Virus record (IMG/VR): IMGVR_UViG_3300007735_000803
Coordinates: 1-64,000 of that record
Strand: one strand, 5' to 3'
DNA length: 64,000 nt
Source: a virus
In this document: piece after piece, positions 14,735 to 22,823 of the stretch
Numbering within the stretch: the stretch's first letter is position 1
How the letters are laid out: every line of letters begins with the position of its first letter
The notes under the pieces: generated by a model
Seen by the model: the letters and a program-made list of their open reading frames with translations, nothing else
The model's database searches: none
What the model was told of the DNA's origin: nothing
Position numbers and translations under genes: made by a program

Positions 14735-16324
14735 ATGGTACATTTAGGATTTAATGGATCAGGATTTTTTGAAAATTACGATTCTGATTCCAAAAAACAC
14801 TTTTTAGAACTGATTAAACCTGGTACGGAGATTACTCTACGAGTTCCTGGTGGTTCTATAAGTAGGTTTACTGAGCCTTATTCCGTTCGTAAGGGATGGG
14901 GCATGACAGAGGCATTTGTCAATAGGTTTTTTGATCAATATGAAAATCTGCAACCGGATGAGGATGATCCGGAAGGTGGTCGTGATAAATGGCTGCGTAA
15001 GGTTAGTGAACAACCGAATTACAGTTATTTAGATTCACTGAAAGAATTACAAGCAGAAGTTGCTTCTTTAGGTGGTAAACTGAATGTAATTTGGGTTTCT
15101 AACATCATTAATAGTAGCATTGATGAGCAGTTCAATACCATTAAATGGTTAATTGACAATAACATTAATCTACATGCAGTAGAATTAGGAAATGAGGTAT
15201 ATGGTAAGTATAACTTCGACCCGGCTGCATATATCCGCGATTATTTAGCACTGCGTACTGCTGTTCATGCTCAGTATCCGGATGTTAAATTTAGTATCGT
15301 TAGCGGTAACTTTAGGGGTCGTAAGGACCACGCAATGTGGAATGAAACACTACGCCGTGAGTTGAAGATTTCCGAGTATGAATTTGTTACAATTCACTTC
15401 TATATAGTACAGGCCGAATATCCGACTCCGTACAGCAAGTTACCTAAAACCAAAATCGCTATTGATTATACCAAAGGTAATCAGTCATTGGAAGATGCTT
15501 CGAAAGCATATGTTTCTGAGATATTCGAGGGTACTAGATTCTTCCAAGAAATCACAGACGCGGCTGATTTTTATAGAAAACCGTTACTTATCACGGAATT
15601 TAATTCTAAACCATCTAATAGTTTCGGTAATTTCCTGGTAAATGGCGCCTGGATTATGAAGCAGTTATCTGATGTAGTTTCACCCGTAACTGTTGATTCT
15701 ATCTGTTTACATAACGGAATTGCGCCGGATATTTACGGTGTAATTACACTGAATCAAAAACAGGATGCTATTCGTGAAACGATGACAAAACGTATCGGTT
15801 GGTATTCAATGTTTTTTGCACTACAACCGTATGTGAATGATGGATTTACCAAAATCGATGCATCAGTGTATAATCTTTCTGCTGAACCTAAAACGATTAC
15901 CTTATCTGAATTGTTCATCAATGACTATATAAATTACGAGGTATCCGGCTATCGAGTTTTATACGTAGCAGGTAAATATCTCTATTCTTCTTGTGGGTAT
16001 ATCGGTCATATGAACAAGTCTCAGACTCCTACATATGAAATAAGTAATTACACTGAATTGCAATTGGATCCGACAACGAAAACGGTAACATTACCTCCCA
16101 ATTCGTACGGTACAATCATTATGCAATTATCATATGTGCCTAGGACAACTCCCGAAGAACCGGAAGAACCGGAAGAAGAGGTAGAAACACCTACCGATTC
16201 AACAGATGTACCTACCGATAATGTAGATACAAATACAGATACTGGGGATACGGAAACGGATAAACCAGTAGCCGGAATACGTTATATTAAGAAATTAGTT
16301 AAACGTTTATTTAAAGGGTCGTAA
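14735..16324 (+). CDS. Clan GH-A-type glycoside hydrolase
   Basis: Encodes 529 aa. A (beta/alpha)8-type catalytic domain (about 1-360) contains AVELGNEVYGK with putative acid/base Glu154 and PLLITEFNSK with putative nucleophile Glu288, the two-glutamate arrangement of clan GH-A families such as GH39/51/79. A beta domain (about 375-465) and an acidic Pro/Thr/Glu repeat linker (EEPEEPEEPEEE, DSTDVPTDN) follow, then a basic C-terminus (IKKLVKRLFKGS). No signal peptide is evident. It may be a virion depolymerase of capsule/exopolysaccharide or act at lysis; the substrate is unknown. Confidence 0.75.
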   Translation: MVHLGFNGSGFFENYDSDSKKHFLELIKPGTEITLRVPGGSISRFTEPYSVRKGWGMTEAFVNRFFDQYENLQPDEDDPEGGRDKWLRKVSEQPNYSYLDSLKELQAEVASLGGKLNVIWVSNIINSSIDEQFNTIKWLIDNNINLHAVELGNEVYGKYNFDPAAYIRDYLALRTAVHAQYPDVKFSIVSGNFRGRKDHAMWNETLRRELKISEYEFVTIHFYIVQAEYPTPYSKLPKTKIAIDYTKGNQSLEDASKAYVSEIFEGTRFFQEITDAADFYRKPLLITEFNSKPSNSFGNFLVNGAWIMKQLSDVVSPVTVDSICLHNGIAPDIYGVITLNQKQDAIRETMTKRIGWYSMFFALQPYVNDGFTKIDASVYNLSAEPKTITLSELFINDYINYEVSGYRVLYVAGKYLYSSCGYIGHMNKSQTPTYEISNYTELQLDPTTKTVTLPPNSYGTIIMQLSYVPRTTPEEPEEPEEEVETPTDSTDVPTDNVDTNTDTGDTETDKPVAGIRYIKKLVKRLFKGS

Positions 16325-16335
16325 GACCCTTTTTT
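16313..16335 (+). terminator. Intrinsic terminator overlapping a stop codon
   Basis: AAAGGGTC (16313-16320), loop GTAA, GACCCTTT (16325-16332), T-run to 16335. The loop includes the TAA stop of the glycoside hydrolase, so the stem lies partly within coding sequence. Confidence 0.9.
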
Positions 16336-16355
16336 AACATAGCCTAGTTCTTTAT

Positions 16356-16434
16356 AAGAACCCCGATATCATTAGATTTTTAAGACGGAATATCTTATAC
16401 CGTGAAACCTTAAGGATTTAATATCGGGGTTCTT
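16356..16434 (+). ncRNA. Structured element B (AAGAACCCCGATAT-closed)
   Basis: AAGAACCCCGATAT (16356-16369) is the perfect reverse complement of ATATCGGGGTTCTT (16421-16434). The 51-nt interior can form TTAAG/CTTAA and ACGG/CCGT helices. The closing stem matches element A at 4026-4104, while the interior differs. It lies in a gene-free stretch between a terminator and the uvdE promoter, and no long T-run follows. Confidence 0.55.
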
Positions 16435-16471
16435 AGGCTATAATCTAGCAGTATATTCTTTTACATATTAA

Positions 16472-16503
16472 TTTGTTATCTACATTTACTTTATTTACTT
16501 TTA
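16472..16503 (+). promoter_or_regulatory. Bacteroidota-type promoter, UV endonuclease
   Basis: TTTG 16472-16475, 20 nt, TACTTTTA 16496-16503. The ATG follows at 16508, so the transcript leader would be nearly absent unless another start site is used. Confidence 0.55.
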
Positions 16504-16507
16504 TTAA

Positions 16508-17470
16508 ATGAATCGAATTGGATATGCCTGTATTTGTTTGACATTAGGTAATCCTCCGAAAGGATCTGGATTACCTAAAATCACTACAAATCGTACAGCA
16601 CGAAAAGCGACCTGGCAACGTGAAGGCCTGGTTTACTTAGGTCAACTAGCATTAGAAAATGCGAAGGACCTGAAGCGAATTTTGGAATGGAATGAAAAAC
16701 AAGGAATACGTTTTTTCCGTGTGAGTTCTGAATTGATACCGTGGCATGATAAGTATGAATTGACTGAATTGCCACAGTACAAAGAAATCGCAAACGCTTT
16801 GTTTGAAGCTGGTGAATTTGCTAGGAAGCATAATCATCGGCTAACAACACATCCGGGACCGTTTCATATTCTGGGTACGGTTAAATCTAATGTAGTAGAT
16901 AATACTATTATAGGATTAGAACGACATTCAGAAATGTTTGATCTAATGGGGTTCACTCCTAGTTATCAGAATAAGATTAATATTCATATCGGTACTAAGG
17001 CAGATGGCAAAGAAGTAATTGCTAAACGATGGATAGAGAATTACTATCGTCTTTCCGAAAACTGTAGAGCTCGATTGACTATCGAAAATGATGACAAAGC
17101 AAGTATGTATTCAGTTAAAGAATTGTACGAATTGTTTCATTTAGAAATTGGAATTCCAATTACATTTGATTATTGGCACCATACATTTTGTACTGGTGGA
17201 TTGACTGAAGAGGAAGCGCTTCGACTCGCTGTAAGTACCTGGCCAAAAGATATTGTTCCTGTAGTACACTATTCTGAGAGTAGAAAGGAAGAGTATAAAT
17301 TCTTAGCAGAAGCCAGTAAAATTAAAGAGCAGGCTCATGCAGACTATGTATATAAACCTATTAATACGTATGGTTTACAGGTAGATGTGATGCTTGAAGC
17401 TAAGGCGAAGGATTTAGCACTTCTTCGATATTTAGAATTGCATCCTGAAAGAAAGTTACATATCGTGTAA
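16508..17470 (+). CDS. uvdE: UV-damage endonuclease UvdE/UvsE
   Basis: Encodes 320 aa, the usual length. It is a TIM-barrel metal-dependent endonuclease that nicks DNA 5' of UV photoproducts. The N-terminus MNRIGYACICLTLG is characteristic. Metal-ligand segments in order are FFRVSSELIPW, LTTHPGPFHIL, INIHIGTKADGKE, RLTIENDD, ITFDYWHH and PVVHYSES. It gives the phage excision-type repair independent of light. It has its own host-type promoter and is isolated upstream by a terminator, so it is probably expressed early. Confidence 0.93.
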   Translation: MNRIGYACICLTLGNPPKGSGLPKITTNRTARKATWQREGLVYLGQLALENAKDLKRILEWNEKQGIRFFRVSSELIPWHDKYELTELPQYKEIANALFEAGEFARKHNHRLTTHPGPFHILGTVKSNVVDNTIIGLERHSEMFDLMGFTPSYQNKINIHIGTKADGKEVIAKRWIENYYRLSENCRARLTIENDDKASMYSVKELYELFHLEIGIPITFDYWHHTFCTGGLTEEEALRLAVSTWPKDIVPVVHYSESRKEEYKFLAEASKIKEQAHADYVYKPINTYGLQVDVMLEAKAKDLALLRYLELHPERKLHIV

Positions 17471-17499
17471 AAATAAATTTGGAAATGCGGGAAAAATTT

Positions 17500-17599
17500 A
17501 ATATAATTATTATTTTATAATAATATTAATAATAAATAATATAATAATATTAATATAATAAATAAGTAATAATATAATAATATATAAAACAATAAATAT
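17500..17599 (+). repeat. AT-only microsatellite-like tract
   Basis: About 100 nt of almost pure A/T made of TAATA/ATAATAAT units with one AAGTAA interruption. It fills the gap between uvdE and the next small gene; no gene is present and no clear promoter could be separated from the repeats. Confidence 0.6.
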
Positions 17600-17773
17600 A
17601 TGATGCGATACAAAGAACAAACAGACAGGTTACTGGATGAATCAAAGAACATCCTCGAAATCCTCATTCGTCAAATTGAATCCAGGGCTATCACTGATAA
17701 GGAAGCCATGTTTAAACTTAAGATTCTCGAAGAGAAACTGACTAAGGCAATGGAATACGTTTCAATGAATTAA
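17600..17773 (+). CDS. Small coiled-coil protein
   Basis: Encodes 57 aa (MMRYKEQTDRLLDESKNILEILIRQIESR written in part: RLLDESKNILEIL, FKLKILEEKLTKAMEYV). It is an all-helical, heptad-rich protein. A second Met directly follows the first. It ends 9 nt before the next gene. Short helical proteins like this are common between phage genes; the function is unknown. Confidence 0.6.
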   Translation: MMRYKEQTDRLLDESKNILEILIRQIESRAITDKEAMFKLKILEEKLTKAMEYVSMN

Positions 17774-17782
17774 TTCTAAGAT

Positions 17783-18301
17783 ATGCATGTATACGACAAA
17801 ACTACTTTTGGTGGTAAACCGTATATACGGTGTCAGAATTCAATTCTAGAAAGCAAGTATTCACGTGGTGAGATTTGCAACGTATGGGTCGATATATCAG
17901 GTAACCCAAACGTAATTGCCAAGTTATGTAAACGCTGTACAGCATTAATTGCTGAATGGCCCGAAGCAGCCTCTAGAAAGAAACCCGCCGTTACTAAACC
18001 TAAGGGTTGGGTAAAGATGAAAGAGTATGTGGATCCGGAAGGCAATGTCTATTTCCGCGGAGTCCTCCAACCAGAATTGAAGGGAACAAAGAATCCTACA
18101 GTAATCGCACCTAAGCCGGCAAAATCTAAAAAGGTTAAGTTGCGTAAAAAACAGAAGAGCACTCTTCGAAACGCATTGCTGTGTGAACTGCACGATATCA
18201 GGAATCGATTGGCATCTGGAGAAGAGATTGACTTTGCTGTACAGATGAAGTTGGATAAACGACGCTTAGAAATTGAAAAAGAATTAGATAGTTTGAAATA
18301 A
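17783..18301 (+). CDS. Hypothetical Cys-containing basic protein
   Basis: Encodes 172 aa. The N-terminal part has Cys at YIRCQNS, GEICNVW and LCKRCTALI, compatible with a zinc-binding fold. The middle is Pro/Lys-rich (KKPAVTKPKGW, APKPAKSKKVKLRKKQK), and the C-terminal part is helical. Nucleic-acid binding is plausible. The family is not recognised. Confidence 0.6.
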   Translation: MHVYDKTTFGGKPYIRCQNSILESKYSRGEICNVWVDISGNPNVIAKLCKRCTALIAEWPEAASRKKPAVTKPKGWVKMKEYVDPEGNVYFRGVLQPELKGTKNPTVIAPKPAKSKKVKLRKKQKSTLRNALLCELHDIRNRLASGEEIDFAVQMKLDKRRLEIEKELDSLK

Positions 18302-18318
18302 ATTTCTTATATTTAGTT

Positions 18319-18738
18319 ATGGATTTATATAACGAATACGCTTCAAAAGTAAACTATTCATCGGCTGGTAAGTATTCTGATTCAGAATCAATTATGCTGG
18401 TATTACAGTACAATATTGATTTGAACGATCGTATTTGTTATTATGATTCCATTAATGGATTAGCAAGATTCATCCAACAGATACGAATACTGACTAACCA
18501 ATCAAACGAATCAATTGCAATCTTCCTGGTCAATGATACTATGGACCCGAAACTATTGGAGCCTAGTATTACATATCTCAAAGAAATAGTTGAAACGGGA
18601 GTGCAATTGGTTCTGCGATACCGTTATACAGTTGCAGATGAGACGGTTAACAAATTTATCGAATTGTTTCCGGGAGAAAAGTTTGTACCTGAAAACGTAC
18701 ATGTAATTAAAACACCGACGAAAAAACAAGTTATATGA
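18319..18738 (+). CDS. Hypothetical protein
   Basis: Encodes 139 aa, an alpha/beta soluble protein (SIMLVLQYNIDLNDRICYYDS, SIAIFLVNDTM, VQLVLRYRYTVADETV). It overlaps the HD gene start by 4 nt (ATGA), so it is translationally coupled to it and may be a partner. No family recognised. Confidence 0.6.
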   Translation: MDLYNEYASKVNYSSAGKYSDSESIMLVLQYNIDLNDRICYYDSINGLARFIQQIRILTNQSNESIAIFLVNDTMDPKLLEPSITYLKEIVETGVQLVLRYRYTVADETVNKFIELFPGEKFVPENVHVIKTPTKKQVI

Positions 18739-19478
18739 GATTAACAGATAAAGAAATAGTTAGTAATTGGGAACAGTTTAAGCGCAAACTGCAAGAGGAA
18801 TTTCCTACTAGGTATGAAGCATTAGATAAGCTTTATACTGAATTAGAAGAACGTATCAGTATGATGCCTGCTTCTGGAGTTGAGTATTATCATAATGCTT
18901 TTCCGGGAGGGTATGTTGCACATATCCTAAATGTAGCGAATTGTGCTAAATATCAATATGATATGTGGAAACATGCCGGTGCTGATTTATCCGGATTCAC
19001 ATACGAAGAATTGATGTTTGCTGCATTTCATCATGATTTAGGAAAGGTAGGATTTCCTGGTGAAGGAAATGAAGTATACATTATTAATGAGAGTGAATGG
19101 CATCGCAAGAACCAGGGTAAAATTTATACCCACAACCCTAGGAATCCATTTACTATGGTTCCTGACCTCTCATTGTATTTATTACAATACTATAATATTC
19201 CAGTAAGTTGGAATGAATACTTAGGAATTCGTATACATGATGGTTTGTATGATGAAGCTAATCGTCCTTATTTCATTTCACGCAGTGAGGATTCAAAGAT
19301 GCGAAATCCAATGCCATTAATCCTGCACCACGCGGATCATATGGCAGCTACGATTGAGTATCAAAACTGGAAAAATAGTACAGAAACAAAAATTAAAGAA
19401 GCACCGAAGCAAAAGACAGTTACTCCTGCAAAGCAAGTGACTGATTTATCGGCTGCATTAAATGACTTATTCGCATGA
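18735..19478 (+). CDS. HD-domain phosphohydrolase
   Basis: Encodes 247 aa. It carries the H...HD...H...D arrangement of HD enzymes: GGYVAHILNVANCA, AAFHHDLGKVG (the HD doublet), GIRIHDGLYDE and ILHHADHMAATIEYQ. Similar HD proteins occur in T4-type marine phages. The substrate (nucleotide or cyclic nucleotide) cannot be read. The C-terminal 40 residues are a Lys/Thr-rich linker ending in a short helix (DLSAALNDLF), perhaps a peptide for protein contact. It is coupled by ATGA to both neighbours. Confidence 0.8.
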   Translation: MRLTDKEIVSNWEQFKRKLQEEFPTRYEALDKLYTELEERISMMPASGVEYYHNAFPGGYVAHILNVANCAKYQYDMWKHAGADLSGFTYEELMFAAFHHDLGKVGFPGEGNEVYIINESEWHRKNQGKIYTHNPRNPFTMVPDLSLYLLQYYNIPVSWNEYLGIRIHDGLYDEANRPYFISRSEDSKMRNPMPLILHHADHMAATIEYQNWKNSTETKIKEAPKQKTVTPAKQVTDLSAALNDLFA

Positions 19479-19816
19479 TATTTGTATCAGTAATATTATT
19501 TATCGGATTCACCGCATCACTGTTCGTGATTCGAAATTTACTTCTTAAACTTGAGGTTGAAGAGGAAAATAATTCGGTTTATAAGGAATCATTATACCGT
19601 TACGACTTATTCGTTGTTAAATTGCGTAGAAAAGTTATAGAAAGCTATAACCGCATTACAGAATTGGATCGTATAGGTGCTTTTGAATCTGACGATGAGA
19701 CAGGTATTGTTTTCGAAAACTTGAAATCGATGATTACTGATTTAAATGGAGACTTTGAATGGCTAAACCAAGAACCGGAAAATACTACTTCACAGAAGAA
19801 ACAGAGCAAGCAATAA
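19475..19816 (+). CDS. Membrane-anchored phage protein
   Basis: Encodes 113 aa. One N-terminal TM helix (MIFVSVILFIGFTASLFVI) is followed by a cytoplasmic coiled-coil-like segment and an acidic domain (IGAFESDDETGIVFENLKSMI). This arrangement, directly upstream of the gp55-like gene, recurs in T4-type phages of other hosts, but the role is unknown. Its 3' end overlaps the sigma gene by 58 nt. Confidence 0.65.
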   Translation: MIFVSVILFIGFTASLFVIRNLLLKLEVEEENNSVYKESLYRYDLFVVKLRRKVIESYNRITELDRIGAFESDDETGIVFENLKSMITDLNGDFEWLNQEPENTTSQKKQSKQ

Positions 19817-20466
19817 TACGGTATAATGCTAGTACTGACTTAATAGAAAGGAACCGTATTTATGATGCACATATTCGACCGGCTTTCGATAAGTTGGTAG
19901 AGAATATGATACATACCTTTAAATTTTATCACTTCGATGTTCCCTATGAAGATGTAAAACATGAAGTGATTGCTTTCCTCAATGAGAAGATGTCGAAGTT
20001 TACAGCAGGCAAGGGAAAGGCATTTTCTTATTTTTCTATAGTAGCGAAGAATTATCTCATCGTTCATAACAATAATAACTTTAAGAAGTCCAAAAATAAG
20101 GAGGAGTTAGAGATTATTGATGAACGCCGTAATTTAACTAATGAAGTACACCGTGCAGATTTCAAAGATACGTTGCACGATTTTGTTGAACAATTCATTG
20201 CACACTATGATACGAATCTAAATCGTATATTCTCTACACCCGCAGACATACAGGTTGCGGACAGTGTGATTGAAATCTTTAAGATTCGAGAAAATATAGA
20301 ATTGTTTAATAAGAAAGCACTCTACATTCTTATCCGTGAACGTTGCGGATACAAGACCAACCACATTACAAAGATAGTGAACTTTATGCGTGATGACTTT
20401 AAACGGAAGTACACTGAGTATATAGCTACTGGTAGGTTTATATCAGAATTCGACCGTACTCTATAA
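19759..20466 (+). CDS. gp55-like late sigma factor
   Basis: Encodes 235 aa. The start MAKPRTGKYYFTEETEQAIIRYN, the helical IYDAHIRPAFDKLVENMIHTFKF block and GKAFSYFSIVAKNYLI (sigma region 2-like) match the gp55 family of T4-type phages, which redirects host RNA polymerase to late promoters. The C-terminal helices (EIFKIRENIELFNKKALYILIRERCG) would form the remaining sigma contacts. No gp33-like co-activator was recognised. The 58-nt overlap with the upstream gene is accepted because homologous starts begin MxKPRxGKxYF. Confidence 0.75.
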   Translation: MAKPRTGKYYFTEETEQAIIRYNASTDLIERNRIYDAHIRPAFDKLVENMIHTFKFYHFDVPYEDVKHEVIAFLNEKMSKFTAGKGKAFSYFSIVAKNYLIVHNNNNFKKSKNKEELEIIDERRNLTNEVHRADFKDTLHDFVEQFIAHYDTNLNRIFSTPADIQVADSVIEIFKIRENIELFNKKALYILIRERCGYKTNHITKIVNFMRDDFKRKYTEYIATGRFISEFDRTL

Positions 20467-20474
20467 TTATAGAT

Positions 20475-20843
20475 ATGATACCACAGGTTGAATTGTTTTC
20501 TGGTACAACGTTAACATCATTGATGGAAGACATCTACAAGAATTCAAAAAAGAAAGATAAACAAATCAATGATTTAATCAAAACTATTTCTCCCTTAATT
20601 TCCAATGCGGCAGATGCTGCATTACTAGTACCCATCATTAAAGAATTTCTGGATGTAAGCGTAAAGAACGATGAACAATTAATTAAATTGGCTACTATTG
20701 TTCAACGTCTATTATCTATGCAAACAAATATTTCTAATTCCAATAGTGGTGGGGAATTTGGATTTTCTGAGGAAGAAAAACAAGCCCTTATACGTGAAGC
20801 CCAGAACGCCTTAAAAGAAATTAAGGAAGGGACGGTTAGCTAA
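20475..20843 (+). CDS. Hypothetical helical protein
   Basis: Encodes 122 aa, helical, with a Ser/Asn/Gly linker (NISNSNSGGEFGF) before a C-terminal helix (EEEKQALIREAQNALKEIKEG). It lies between the sigma factor and the baseplate spike gene, and its stop overlaps the next start by one base. No family recognised. Confidence 0.6.
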   Translation: MIPQVELFSGTTLTSLMEDIYKNSKKKDKQINDLIKTISPLISNAADAALLVPIIKEFLDVSVKNDEQLIKLATIVQRLLSMQTNISNSNSGGEFGFSEEEKQALIREAQNALKEIKEGTVS

Positions 20844-21838
20844 TGCTTGCAGAAGTAGTTGAGGTTTTTTACAACGGTACCACAGTAGATGATATTTCAT
20901 ATCCAGTAGGGACTGTACGTGCAGTACTGGTACCGGGAAATTCACCAATCAATATATTTTTAGAGATATATGCAAAGCCAGCAGGTAGCATTAAACGTAT
21001 TCCGTTGGTGGGTGAATTTATTAATGTGTTTCAGGCACCATCATACCTCTCAACACTAGTACGCGATAATTCATCCTATTACTACTCTGATGTTATCAAT
21101 ATTAATGATAGTCCTAATCTAAATTCTAAACCGTTAACCTATATTAAGACGGTTGAATCTTCAGGAACTAAAACCGCCGATTATCGTTTTTCAGTAGGTA
21201 ATCCTAAAGTAACAGGCGTTTCAGATACAAAAGTACCGGAGCCGGGTAAGGATTTCAAATCTACAAATACATCGTATCTTCCTCCGTATGAGGGTGATAC
21301 CATTATAGAGGGCCGTTTCGGAAATACCATCCGGATGGGAGGTACTTTCGGTGCTACTACTACTGAGAGATACAATGCACGACCCACTTGGTCAGGTAAG
21401 GGAAGTGGTTCTCCCATAACAATATTGAGTAATGGTGGCAGCGTAGAAGATCCTAATTCAAATATTAGTACTCTATTCCTATCATCGGATCAGAAATTCA
21501 CTACATTTGCCGGAGCACAACGTAGATTAGCTTTGGGTGTATTGCCATTACAAACATTCAATAAAAATCAAATAATATTAGGTTCTGAAAGGATTGTTCT
21601 CAATTCTTCTACCGACAGTATTATTTTAAATGCAAGCAAAACTGTTTCTATTTCTACACCCAATTGGGCGGCTGATATGGATACGATGTTTACACAATTA
21701 GATGCGTTGGTAATTCAGGTTACAACATTAGTTTCGGCTATATCAACGGCACTACCACCCGTAGGAGCAGCATTGGCTCCGATTACCGTACAATTAGGAA
21801 CGATAACGGCGCAATTACAAACCATGAAACAAACCTAA
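20843..21838 (+). CDS. gp5-like baseplate central spike protein
   Basis: Encodes 331 aa. The block PPYEGDTIIEGRFGNTIRMGGTF...GSGSPITILSNGG...EDPNSNISTLFLSSDQKF matches the C-terminal part of gp5-type baseplate hub/spike proteins of T4-like marine phages. The N-terminal part (RAVLVPGNSPINIFLEIYAKP...RIPLVGEFINVF) fits an OB-fold. There is no lysozyme domain. The C-terminal 70 residues are hydrophobic/Thr-rich and helical (VIQVTTLVSAISTALPPVGAAL). It starts the baseplate cluster. Confidence 0.75.
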   Translation: MLAEVVEVFYNGTTVDDISYPVGTVRAVLVPGNSPINIFLEIYAKPAGSIKRIPLVGEFINVFQAPSYLSTLVRDNSSYYYSDVININDSPNLNSKPLTYIKTVESSGTKTADYRFSVGNPKVTGVSDTKVPEPGKDFKSTNTSYLPPYEGDTIIEGRFGNTIRMGGTFGATTTERYNARPTWSGKGSGSPITILSNGGSVEDPNSNISTLFLSSDQKFTTFAGAQRRLALGVLPLQTFNKNQIILGSERIVLNSSTDSIILNASKTVSISTPNWAADMDTMFTQLDALVIQVTTLVSAISTALPPVGAALAPITVQLGTITAQLQTMKQT

Positions 21839-21841
21839 CTA

Positions 21842-21850
21842 ATATTTATA
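21842..21850 (+). promoter_or_regulatory. ATATTTATA late-type element
   Basis: ATATTTATA, 18 nt before the start at 21869, immediately after the spike gene. Confidence 0.4.
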
Positions 21851-21868
21851 ATAAATAAAACTAAAACT

Positions 21869-22318
21869 ATGAGTTCAATTTCAAAACTAGAAATGATTAT
21901 CGAACGTGTTGTTCGTAGAGTTGTTCGTGAGGAATTGGCAAAGGGTACAATTGCAGAATCTAGGGAAGTATCTGAACCTAAGGTACAACCTAAATTGCAT
22001 AAAAAACGACCGCCAACGAATACCACAACGAAGCAGTATACAAAGAATGCTATGTTAAATGACATTCTTAATGAAACAGTACAGAGTGCAGAGGTAGATG
22101 AATGGCCTACGATGACATTTGATAGTTCTAGAGTAGCAATGGATGGTGCATTTGGAATGTCTGCAAGAGTTCCGGATATGCCAGTGACCATACCCGCCGT
22201 TGACCTGGATGGTAAACGAGTTGATATGAATAAACCAGAAATGGAATCTGTAGTTGGTGCATTGACTCGAGATTATAGTGCATTAATGAAAGCCATTAAT
22301 AAGAAGAAAGGTTCGTAA
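21869..22318 (+). CDS. Hypothetical structural-cluster protein
   Basis: Encodes 149 aa: an N-terminal basic helix (MIIERVVRRVVREELAKG), a Pro/Thr/Lys linker, then MTFDSSRVAMDGAFGMSARVPDMPVT and a terminal helix (GALTRDYSALMKAINKKK). Similar helix-linker proteins sit beside gp5/gp25 in other T4-type phages, but the role is unknown. It directly abuts the gp25 gene. Confidence 0.6.
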   Translation: MSSISKLEMIIERVVRRVVREELAKGTIAESREVSEPKVQPKLHKKRPPTNTTTKQYTKNAMLNDILNETVQSAEVDEWPTMTFDSSRVAMDGAFGMSARVPDMPVTIPAVDLDGKRVDMNKPEMESVVGALTRDYSALMKAINKKKGS

Positions 22319-22822
22319 TTGCCTATTGAATATAGATATAATCCATTAGATTTAGAACCGGATAAGGCTATTGGTATCCGTTTACCATTCAATGCAGCCG
22401 CTGCCGGTAAGGGATATAATACTTCCTATACATCAGTAACTAATGGAGGATCGATATTCCCATTATCATATACTACAGAAGAACAGGCAGTTTCTAATTT
22501 TAAAAATCTTCTATTGACCCGTAAGGGAGAACGAGTATATCATCCTACCTTTGGTACGGATTTACAGAATATATTGTTTGAGAATATTAATGATGATGAG
22601 GAATTCACAACACGGGTTGAAGATTCTTTACGTTCAGATATTAATTTCTGGTTACCGTACATAACTATATTAGAATTAACAGCGAATGTATTGCCGTATA
22701 GGAATATTAGTGATGTGACGAACGGAGTTAATATATTTATACGTTTTAGGGTGGGTCAGAATGGTGCGAATAGGCAGATAGAAATACAGTTTGATGTTAA
22801 TAGTTTGAATCTAATAGGATAA
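22319..22822 (+). CDS. gp25-like baseplate wedge protein
   Basis: Encodes 167 aa. It shows the conserved gp25 pattern: AVSNFKNLLLTRKGERVYHPTFGTDLQNILFEN...FTTRVEDSLRSDINFWLPYI, with the EPR/ERxxxPxFG core. It is a wedge component that nucleates sheath assembly. The start is TTG at 22319, directly after the upstream TAA (TAATTG). No ATG in frame fits the N-terminus (PIEYRYNPLD), so a TTG start is chosen. Confidence 0.85.
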   Translation: MPIEYRYNPLDLEPDKAIGIRLPFNAAAAGKGYNTSYTSVTNGGSIFPLSYTTEEQAVSNFKNLLLTRKGERVYHPTFGTDLQNILFENINDDEEFTTRVEDSLRSDINFWLPYITILELTANVLPYRNISDVTNGVNIFIRFRVGQNGANRQIEIQFDVNSLNLIG

Positions 22823-22823
22823 T

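Noticed and set aside
17476-17510. TTTG followed by an AT-rich box as a promoter for the gene at 17600
   Set aside because: The box 20 nt downstream (TATAATTA) does not fit TAnnTT, and the repeats make chance matches likely.
17500-17599. AT-rich tract considered as a replication origin or promoter cluster
   Set aside because: Only simple TAATA-type repeats are seen; no iterons, DnaA-type boxes or spaced TTTG-N20-TAnnTT site.
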